From positions 44,565,587-44,629,586 of the forward strand of contig JAJLRJ010000005.1 in assembly GCA_024195265.1 (NCBI GenBank): DNA of 64,000 nucleotides, given 5' to 3'. Made by a program: the position numbers and the translations under genes. The notes beneath the pieces are model-generated. The model saw only the letters and a program-made list of their open reading frames with translations, made no database searches and was not told the DNA's origin. The stretch's first letter is position 1, and each line of letters begins with the position of its first letter. The DNA is from Dendrophyllia cribrosa (taxonomy: Eukaryota > Cnidaria > Anthozoa > Scleractinia > Dendrophylliidae). Of the stretch, positions 1 through 8,300 are shown one piece after another.

Positions 1-2
1 TT

Positions 3-818
3 GAAAGTACAAGCGAAACAGACGAAGCCTTTGAAACGCTCAACATGGCCGAAGATCTGGGCAAAAAGATCGAAGACGTACTCGCCAAACTAGGAAAGTT
101 AGATATCATCGAAAGCCGACTAAACGATGTCTTCACGTCGCTCTCTAATATAGAGCAGTCCATTAACAGGTTGGAAAATGACGTTAAAACCTTAAAGGTC
201 AAAACCAAACGCCTGGACGAGTCTTTCAAAGAGCTTGATGAAAGTGTTAAATTTAATGAAGAAGACATTTCCGACCTAAAGCGCGACACGAAGGCGATCA
301 ATTTTGAGGTCAAAGAATTAGAGAAACAGATGCTTTATATGGAAACGTACTCTATAAGAGAAAACATCAAATTTATCGGAATCGATGAGGAATTTGTTAC
401 TTCTCAAAGCGACGCTGCGTCTAATAGCCATCAGCAACAAGGTGAGGACACTAAGGAAATTGTATATAAGTTCATGGAGAAGGAACTTAAAATTAAAAAT
501 CCTCGTGACAAGATCGAATTCCAGCGTATCCACCGACTAGGCAAGCCTAACAGCTCCAAATCGCGACCAATAATTGCCAGGTTTCTCCGTTATTCGGATA
601 AAGAACTCGTTATGGATCATGCCCGCAAAAACCTACAAGGCAAGGATTTCTCTGTGTTCGACGATATCCCGAAACCACTGTACGAAGAAAGGAAAAAACA
701 ATTAAAAAAACTTAAACAGGCAAGGGAGAAAGGCCACACCGCCTATTTTAGTAAGGCTCATCCTGATAAACTTTTTATTAATGGTAAATATTTTGCCCCA
801 GATAAACCATTAGATTAA
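3..818 (+). CDS. LINE ORF1 protein, L1-type transposase_22-like (5' partial)
   Basis: The frame is open from the left edge; the first Met is at 45, but residues upstream of it are also in frame, so the true start may lie outside. The protein begins with a long heptad-like coiled coil (about residues 10-110, rich in L/I spaced by K, E and D), then an RNA-recognition-like segment containing YSIRENIKFIGI, and a C-terminal region with RIHRLGK and RPIIARF, as in L1 ORF1p. In L1 elements this protein trimerises, binds the element RNA and acts as a nucleic acid chaperone. The stop at 816-818 precedes the spacer to ORF2. Confidence 0.85.
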   Translation, partial: ESTSETDEAFETLNMAEDLGKKIEDVLAKLGKLDIIESRLNDVFTSLSNIEQSINRLENDVKTLKVKTKRLDESFKELDESVKFNEEDISDLKRDTKAINFEVKELEKQMLYMETYSIRENIKFIGIDEEFVTSQSDAASNSHQQQGEDTKEIVYKFMEKELKIKNPRDKIEFQRIHRLGKPNSSKSRPIIARFLRYSDKELVMDHARKNLQGKDFSVFDDIPKPLYEERKKQLKKLKQAREKGHTAYFSKAHPDKLFINGKYFAPDKPLD

Positions 819-1349
819 ATACTTTTCTCTATAGCGATATATTATCTTTCTTTTTCCTACTGCGCTATAGTTATTCCCTTGCAAACTAGAATTATATCGG
901 TTTCGCTAAATTTGCATTAAGTCAACAACTCTGTGACATAGGCATTATTCAATGTGTTAGGTTCTTTTCTTTTCAAACCTAACCTTTTTTTTCTCATTGC
1001 TTATTATGTTTGTCGTTTCTTTCGGAGTATAAAAAAAGTAACACGTTTGGCTAGGTAGAAATGACGCCCATACATCGTGTTATGGGGCATGTTGTCGGTT
1101 CGTTATGTATTGTTTTATGTTTTGTGTTATATGTGTTTATTCCCAGTCGCCAAATATTTTTATTCATATTCATCACTCTTTTTTTGTTGTTGTTATTTTT
1201 GTATTTTTTAGGTTTTTGTTTGTCTGTCTTGTTTTTATATGTATGTAAACTTTCCAGATGCTTTAAATTTCAAAAGCTTTATATCCTTCATTTGTCTTTC
1301 ACGTTATGGCACCATTTTTCATTGTTTAGGTTGATTTTAACACTATTAT
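819..1349. other. LINE inter-ORF spacer, T-rich
   Basis: Between ORF1 and the endonuclease frame. It is strongly T-rich on the + strand. A 100-codon open frame at 1061-1363 is made mostly of F, L and V codons from this T-richness and has no recognisable domain, so I do not call it a gene. Confidence 0.6.
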
Positions 1350-2054
1350 ATGAATATGGCTAATTACAATTTCAATTTATTATCTCTGAATGCTCGAGGG
1401 ATTCGCGACTTTTTTAAAAGAAAATCAATATTCACATGGATCAGTAATCAAAAAGCCGACATTGCTTTCTTACAAGAAACCTACAGCACTCGAGATACTG
1501 AGAACGAATGGAAGTTTCAATGGCGAGGTAAAATGTTGTTTGCACACGGCACAAATCATAGCAGAGGTGTCCTCATTCTAATTAATGATGAGCTCCATAT
1601 GGAAATTAAAAATGTATTACAAGACACCGACGGTCGATATATAGTTGTAGAAGCAGTTATTCAAGACTCTCCCTTCCTCTTGGTGAATCTGTATGCACCA
1701 ACAAACAGTTCTGATCAATGCAGGTTTTTCGAAGGCATTATAACTACATTAGGTGATCTTGACGTTGACCCAGACTACCAGATTATCATAGGTGGTGATT
1801 TCAACACTCACCTTGATGCCAAACTCGACAATTTAGGAGGAAGAATTGAGACAAAACCTTCTGTGAGATGTATAAAAGAGCTGATGTTGGCGTACAATTT
1901 AATTGATATTTGGAGAATGCAAAATCCTGAAAAAAAGAATTTTACTTGGACTCAAAAAACCCCGTTGATTAGACGTCGCTTGGATTACTGGCTCATCAGC
2001 ACAGAAGCTCAGGATGACATAGCTAAAACGGATATTATTCCAGCTATAAATTAA
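1350..2054 (+). CDS. LINE ORF2 N-terminal part: APE-type endonuclease
   Basis: 235 codons. Residues fit the exonuclease-endonuclease-phosphatase fold used by L1-type elements for target-primed reverse transcription: LSLNARGI (Asn of motif I), FLQET (catalytic Glu), LVNLYAPT, IIGGDFNTHLD (Asp/Asn pair) and RRLDYWL. The final SDH motif is encoded just downstream, but in another frame (starting around 2056), so a small indel near 2047-2055 has separated it from the rest. ATG at 1350 is chosen because the domain begins within ten residues of it. Belongs with the frame that follows as one original ORF2. Confidence 0.85.
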   Translation: MNMANYNFNLLSLNARGIRDFFKRKSIFTWISNQKADIAFLQETYSTRDTENEWKFQWRGKMLFAHGTNHSRGVLILINDELHMEIKNVLQDTDGRYIVVEAVIQDSPFLLVNLYAPTNSSDQCRFFEGIITTLGDLDVDPDYQIIIGGDFNTHLDAKLDNLGGRIETKPSVRCIKELMLAYNLIDIWRMQNPEKKNFTWTQKTPLIRRRLDYWLISTEAQDDIAKTDIIPAIN

Positions 2055-2055
2055 A

Positions 2056-5000
2056 TCTGATCATTCGGCAGTTACCTTGTCACTCAATAGTCTAGATAGA
2101 CAACCTTTCGGCCCCTCCTACTGGAAATTCAACTCTAGTCTCCTGGATGATGCTGTTTATGTTGATTTAATCAGTTCAAAATATCCTGATTGGCTAGCTA
2201 AATATGATGAAGTTGAAGACAAACGGATCTTGTGGGACTTAATTAAGTATGAAATACGACAAGTAACTATAAAATATAGCAAAGAGAAGGCTAGAGAGCG
2301 TAGAGCCCGTTTGGTGGATACTGAAAAGAAACTTAGACAATGCGAATTAGATTGCAATATGGATCCGTCCGAAAGAAACATTGCTAACCTTGAGGCTGCA
2401 AAATATGAGTATGAACTTCTGTATGATTACATAGTTCGTGGAAGTATTCTGCGATCTAGAGTAAATTGGTACGAGAAAGGTGAAAAAAATCATAAATACT
2501 TTTTGAACTTAGAAAAATCTCGATTTGGTAAATCCGCTGTTCGCCGTCTTTTCGATAGTCAAGGTAAAATAATCGTTAATCCACATGCTATAATGAAAGA
2601 GCTTCGGGAATATTACCAAAATCTGTATAGTTATCAGGAATCCGACGTGAGTGAAGAAACATGCATAGATTTTACTAACAACAGCGATATACCAAAACTA
2701 GCTGAAAACTTAAAGGGGCTATGTGAAGGGAAGCTTTCCCTCGCTGAGTGTTATGCTGCCCTTAATAAGTTTTCAAATGGCAAAGCTCCTGGAAACGACG
2801 GTATTACCCCCGAGTTTTACAAACGCTTTTGGAATTTGCTGGGTCAACAACTAACTGATTCTTTAAATTATTCTTTTGATCATGGAGAAGTATCTAATAC
2901 ACAAAAACAAGCAATTATTAAGTTGATTGATAAGAAAGATAGAGACAGAAGGTATATTAAAAACTGGCGTCCAATTTCTCTCTTAAACGTTGATGTTAAA
3001 ATTGCCTCCAAAGCCCTCGCCCTCCGCTTAAAAAAAGTTTTACCAAACATTATACATGCAGACCAATATGCTTATGTCAAAGGCCGAACGATATTTGACG
3101 CCGTCCGTACAATTGATGATATCATGGAATACACCAAACTTATGCAATTACCTGGATTGATGGTTGCTTTAGATTTTGAAAAAGCCTTTGATTCCTTAAG
3201 TTGGTCGTTTTTGTTAAAAGCATTGAAGTCATTTAATTTTGGCGAATCCTTCATTAAATGGGTAACCGTGTTATACTCCAATATATCGAGCTGCGTTCTG
3301 AATAATGGTTTTTCAACCCAGATTTTCGAGGTACACAGAGGCGTGAGACAAGGCGACCCATTGTCCGCCTACCTTTTTATTATCGCTTTAGAACTGTTGC
3401 TCATTAAAATCCGAAATGACAAAGACATAAAAGGTATTATGATTGATAACAAAGAAATCAAATTAACAGCTTTCGCAGATGATTTAACTACGTTTCTACA
3501 AAATCTTACTTCTTTCCAATGCCTTTCGGTAACGCTTAACAAATTCGGAACTTGTTCTGGTTTAAAGCTAAATAATGAAAAAACGGAAGCTTTGTGGCTT
3601 GGAAGCGATCGAATGAATATAAATCCTCCGGACGTTTGTATTAAAAATTTTAATAAGCCTATTAAGATCCTAGGTATCTTTTTTACGTACGATTGGCGCA
3701 AAAAACAGGAACTTAATTTCGAAGCTATTTTGGAAACACTTACTAAAACTTTAAAGGGTTGGCAATGGAGAGGTCTTACTTTGTTTGGAAAAATTCAGAT
3801 TATAAAAACATTTGTTATACCTAAATTTATGTTCCGTGCATCCCTTATTTGTCTCACCAAAGATATAATTAAACAAGCAAACTCTATCATATATAACTTC
3901 ATATGGAGAGGAAAGGATAAGATTAAACGCCTTGCTTTGATTAGTGACTACAATAATGGAGGCCTGCGAATGCCTCATATACAAACATTGATCGATACTC
4001 AACGTATCATGTGCCTTAAGAAATATTCTGAAAATTATAACAGCCCATGGAAACAAGTCCTTTCTTTTTTTCTAAAAGATTACGGTGGTAAATTTATATT
4101 ACATTGCAATCTCAACATCGCTGACTTACCTAACACTCTTCCAAAGTTCTATGTGGAATGCTTTACTGTATGGGCCAATTTTTCCTCGAAACCCATTCTG
4201 ACTAAAGAGCACGTCCTTAGAGAGGTTATATGGAACAATCAATTTCTGCGTATTGGAGGAAAACCCTTTTTTTGTAAGAAACCTTATTCCAAAGGTATAA
4301 TATCCCTTGCCGATGTTTTAATGAATAATGGTAAGCTAAAACACTGGTCCTTTTTTGAAAGTAAAGGCCTTAATGTCAATGACTACCTTATCTTCTTGGG
4401 CCTATTTAATTCTATTCCATCTTCATGGAAAAGCCTACTTAACTCCACTGCTGAGAGATTTGATGCCTCAACTATTGCCCAAGGTTCAGATCTTGATTAC
4501 TCACTGTATTTTGATGTGAATGTCTCTCTTGACTCCCTTACCTCCTCGAAACTGTATTGGAAATTAGTTGAGCTGATTCAGGTTTTCCCATCGGCACGTT
4601 ACAAATACACATCTTTGTTTCCTGACACTAACCTCGACTGGGATGTTGTTTACTTAATTCCGCATCTAGTTACCCTTGATACCAAGACAAGAATCTTTCA
4701 GTATAAACTACTCAATCGAATAATCTATACTAATACATCCTTATATAAAATGAAATTAGTTGAGTCGCCTCTTTGCACTTTCTGTAAAACACAAGAAGAA
4801 TCTCTCGAGCATCTCTTTTGTCGCTGCAATTTCGCTATAACCTTTTGGAGGTCTGTTGTTCTCTGGATTAGGACGTTACATATTGATATTGATTTTTTGA
4901 CAGATAGTGACATTATTTTCGGCCTAACACAAAAGAGGTCGCATTGGTCGCTTTTGAATCACATCATTATTACTGGGAAACAGATCATATACCAAAATCG

Positions 5001-5166
5001 TTTAAAACTATCATTACCGCTACTGTCTCATGTCACTAATAAATTAAAGTACATAGAATGTATTGAACGAGCAATTGCAAAAAAGAACAACAAACTTACA
5101 ATCCACAGTGAAAAATGGAAGCCGTTAATAGATATTGAACGAACGATTGTAAAAGCTTGTGTTTAA
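2056..5166 (+). CDS. LINE ORF2 C-terminal part: reverse transcriptase
   Basis: About 1,036 codons read from the SDH motif of the endonuclease (2056 on). The RT fingers and palm are complete: KAPGNDGI, NWRPISLLNVDVKI, DQYAYVKGR, ALDFEKAFDSL, GVRQGDPLSAYLF and the catalytic LTAFADDL. The C-terminus carries CTFCKTQEESLEHLFCRC, the zinc-knuckle-like region usual in L1/Tx1 elements. It would copy the element RNA into DNA at a nicked target. No ATG lies at the beginning because the frame is a broken continuation of the endonuclease ORF. One further stop-free run to TAA at 5164 shows little decay. Confidence 0.9.
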   Translation, partial: SDHSAVTLSLNSLDRQPFGPSYWKFNSSLLDDAVYVDLISSKYPDWLAKYDEVEDKRILWDLIKYEIRQVTIKYSKEKARERRARLVDTEKKLRQCELDCNMDPSERNIANLEAAKYEYELLYDYIVRGSILRSRVNWYEKGEKNHKYFLNLEKSRFGKSAVRRLFDSQGKIIVNPHAIMKELREYYQNLYSYQESDVSEETCIDFTNNSDIPKLAENLKGLCEGKLSLAECYAALNKFSNGKAPGNDGITPEFYKRFWNLLGQQLTDSLNYSFDHGEVSNTQKQAIIKLIDKKDRDRRYIKNWRPISLLNVDVKIASKALALRLKKVLPNIIHADQYAYVKGRTIFDAVRTIDDIMEYTKLMQLPGLMVALDFEKAFDSLSWSFLLKALKSFNFGESFIKWVTVLYSNISSCVLNNGFSTQIFEVHRGVRQGDPLSAYLFIIALELLLIKIRNDKDIKGIMIDNKEIKLTAFADDLTTFLQNLTSFQCLSVTLNKFGTCSGLKLNNEKTEALWLGSDRMNINPPDVCIKNFNKPIKILGIFFTYDWRKKQELNFEAILETLTKTLKGWQWRGLTLFGKIQIIKTFVIPKFMFRASLICLTKDIIKQANSIIYNFIWRGKDKIKRLALISDYNNGGLRMPHIQTLIDTQRIMCLKKYSENYNSPWKQVLSFFLKDYGGKFILHCNLNIADLPNTLPKFYVECFTVWANFSSKPILTKEHVLREVIWNNQFLRIGGKPFFCKKPYSKGIISLADVLMNNGKLKHWSFFESKGLNVNDYLIFLGLFNSIPSSWKSLLNSTAERFDASTIAQGSDLDYSLYFDVNVSLDSLTSSKLYWKLVELIQVFPSARYKYTSLFPDTNLDWDVVYLIPHLVTLDTKTRIFQYKLLNRIIYTNTSLYKMKLVESPLCTFCKTQEESLEHLFCRCNFAITFWRSVVLWIRTLHIDIDFLTDSDIIFGLTQKRSHWSLLNHIIITGKQIIYQNRLKLSLPLLSHVTNKLKYIECIERAIAKKNNKLTIHSEKWKPLIDIERTIVKACV

Positions 5167-5392
5167 TTACTTTTGCACTGCTGGAATCTAAAAAAAAAAC
5201 TTCCGTATGCTAAAAAAAAAAAAAAAAAAAAAAATCAAAACGTCATTATGGCGCAATATTTTGCGCTGATACGTGCTTTGTACGTTAAAATTACAGGTTC
5301 GTGTGATGCTCTCCTCCCGTAACCGACCACCTTTCATGGCCAACGCACAAATTTCCCAACGCAGATTTCTCTGAAAACAAATCCGCTTTAAA

Positions 5393-8300
5393 ATGTTTAT
5401 ATTAGTGGCTGAGATTTTCATTCTTTGCCAAGCATTTTCTTTGGCAAACGGTAAGTTTATTTGTATAGGATTGATGATATACTAGACTCATTAGTGTTTT
5501 CCTTTTTATTGCAGTTACAGTTTAAAAAAAATCACAATGCCTTGCTTCGAGCACGTCCTTAAAAGAAGCCATGTTATAGTTTTTAAATTCATCTATGGCT
5601 CCATTTAAAGATGAAAGAAATTCAGTATAAGCCACTAACCAAAACGGTGAATTAATGTGTTGATAAAATTATAAAAATGTGTTAAAAGGAGGCTTGCAAT
5701 TATACTCCAGTTGTTTGCTTTATCAAGGAAATCAGAACGCAGAGAATTGCAGAAAAAGTGCTATTGGGGCTGAGCGAAAAGAAAACAGAAAAGGAATTTA
5801 CAACTTGTTGTTGGTACCAAATATAAAAATCTAACTTCATTGATGAAACAAGGAATTCAAATTTTTGCCCAATTTTATTCGCCGCTTAAATTGTAACGAC
5901 GATAGTCGTATTATGAAATTGAATGTGTGTTGAAGTAATGGCTATACACTAATATCACGCTAGCATGGCATGAAAATACATTTAATGTAATGGGGAAAAG
6001 AGTCCAGAATCAAAATCAACACATCAATATTAGTAAAACTGTAAAGTTTCGTAAAGATTGCTCATATACTGACGGAGATATGAGCTTTTGAAACTTAGTA
6101 CTCTGGCCTAATTTTTACAAAGAAATGTATGGGAAAAACACGAAAACGAGGCTGGACGGGCAATCTATGCCCGTCCACCATACATTTCTTTGTAAAAATG
6201 CTCAGTTTCAAAATTTCATATCTTCGTCAGTTTTCTAGCAATCTTTACAAAACTTTGTAGTTTTACTAATATCGATATGCTGAATTTGATGCTGGGCTCT
6301 TTTCCCAATAAACCTAATATATTTTTGTGCCATGCTAGCGTGATATTGGTCTATTATGTTTTATTTTATCCTTCTACTTGCACACTGGTCAAACCTATTC
6401 TCATAAGCCATGGTCCTTGGTGTCGAGTCTGTGAACGAAACCGGCTAATTTTTTGAGTCTGTGGATGAAATCCTAAAGTGTGACCATTTAAATGAAAGCT
6501 ATTGAGCAGTACTTTCCTGTGGTACCGTTTATTATGCTGTGCGATGTGGTTCTAACTTTTGAGTCTGTGGATGAAATCCTAAAGTGTGACCATTTAAATG
6601 AAAGCTATTGAGCAGTACTTTCCTGTGGTACCGTTTATTATGCTGTGCGATGTGGTTCTAACTTTTGAGTCTGTGGATGAAATCCTAAAGTGTGACCATT
6701 TAAATGAAAGCTATTGAGCAGTACTTTCCTGTGGTACCGTTTATTATGCTGTGCGATGTGGTTCTAACTTTTGAGTCTGTGGATGAAATCCTAAAGTGTG
6801 ACCATTCAAATGAAAGCTACTGAGCAGTACTTTCCTGTGGTACTGTTTATTATGCTGTGCGATGTGGTTCTAACTTTTGAGTCTGTGGATGAAATCCTAA
6901 AGTGTGACCATTTAAATGAAAGCTATCAAGCAGTACTTTCCTATGATACTGTTTATCAGGCTGCTCAAGGTGGTAATAACATTTCTGAGTCTGTGTATCA
7001 GATACATTTCGTGTGACCGTCAAAGGTCTCCATCAGCCAAACTGCTACTCTGGACAAACTGCGACAACTGTTCTTTTGATTGAATTTTTCAGGCGTTCCG
7101 ATTTACGAGCCTGTAGGATGTTACCTGGACAGCGGCATTTCACCTCGCTCCATGCCTCTACTTCTCAAGAATTTCCGTCCAGAAATGAAATGGGATGACA
7201 TCGCTGCTGTGATCGATTGGTGTGCAGGCCTGGTACATGACAAAAGTCTCGGGTAAAAAACGTTTAGTCCTTCGTTTAGTTAGGACCTGGGGTGAAAATG
7301 AAGAGAACCCGAAGTAAATGTAGTAATCCGGAATGAAAAGAATTTCATACATTATAATTCTCTTTTTTTTTCACGACTAAGGATGGAGGCCGTAAGGCCT
7401 TCAGGAAGCAGTAATCTGGGAGAAAGGGGGAGAGAACCGGTCAGTAGAGAATGTTAGTATAGAAAAGGCGCAAAGAGGCTTGAGACACGAAGGAAAGGGG
7501 GGTGGGGGTTGGGAAATGGGAGTATAAATGGGAGCATACATGAAGCAGGAAGTTCAGAACCAGTGTCCCCCTCCCTCCCCTTCCTCTCTAAAAAGCTGTC
7601 TGTTCTTCCGTACCTTCCACTACTTGATACTCCGTTGTTGATCGGTTTCTTTAAACTCATAAATAAAATGTCTCAGGACGCAGCGTGAGCTAGTGGTTCG
7701 GTGCCAGACTTTGATTCCTGAAGTCCCTGGGTAAAGTCCCGCTTTGACCTCTAGCTGGAGTTGTTTCACGGTAGACCCGAAATCAACTTATCGGCCACGC
7801 TTGTAAGATAGCCAATTGAATCCTACTAGTTAGGATTTTGACCTTGTTATGTTCAATTTGAAGTATTTGTTTCTGTTATTTGAATACTCGGGCCCACCCC
7901 TAGAACTTGTGCTACCGACAAACACTAACCGAGGGTAAATAAAGGTAACTTAAGGCCCGGTCACACGGTGCAACTTTCCTTGCAACGTTGCGCGCAACAA
8001 GATGTTTTTGGGAGTGACATCACACGATGCAATTTGCACAAGGGGAAATGCCATATTTAAGTAAAGTTTAAGCAATATTAAACAGACATTAAATCTAATG
8101 AATAAATTTCAGTCATATTTAGGCAACTTTAAGTTGACTTAAGTTATTTTAATGTAGGTTTAATCAAAAATTAAACTTAGGTTTAAGTTGCTTAACCCTG
8201 AACTTAAATTTACTAAACTTGTGTTTAAGTCGAGATTAAGTCAAATTCGCCTAGTGTTGTTGCGTGCAACGTCGCAATAAGAGAACTCGATTCTACTTCT

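Larger units (their letters stand above)
1..5233 (+). mobile_element. L1/Tx1-like LINE retrotransposon, 5' end outside window
   Basis: Non-LTR retrotransposon. In order: an ORF1 with coiled coil and L1-type RNA-binding region, a ~530-base spacer, an apurinic-like endonuclease frame, a reverse transcriptase frame with a C-terminal Cys/His region, a short 3' UTR and a run of about 23 A at 5211-5233. The two halves of ORF2 are separated by a frameshift near 2050, so this copy cannot make a full ORF2 protein, although otherwise it looks young: no other stop interrupts ~3.8 kb. The element begins before base 1, so only the 3' boundary is visible. The L1-type ORF1 and the RT block around the FADD motif favour the L1/Tx1 group. 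Confidence 0.9.

Noticed and set aside
1061..1363. 100-codon frame between LINE ORF1 and ORF2
   Set aside because: Composition is F/L/V-rich from T-rich spacer DNA; no domain and not expected in this element type.
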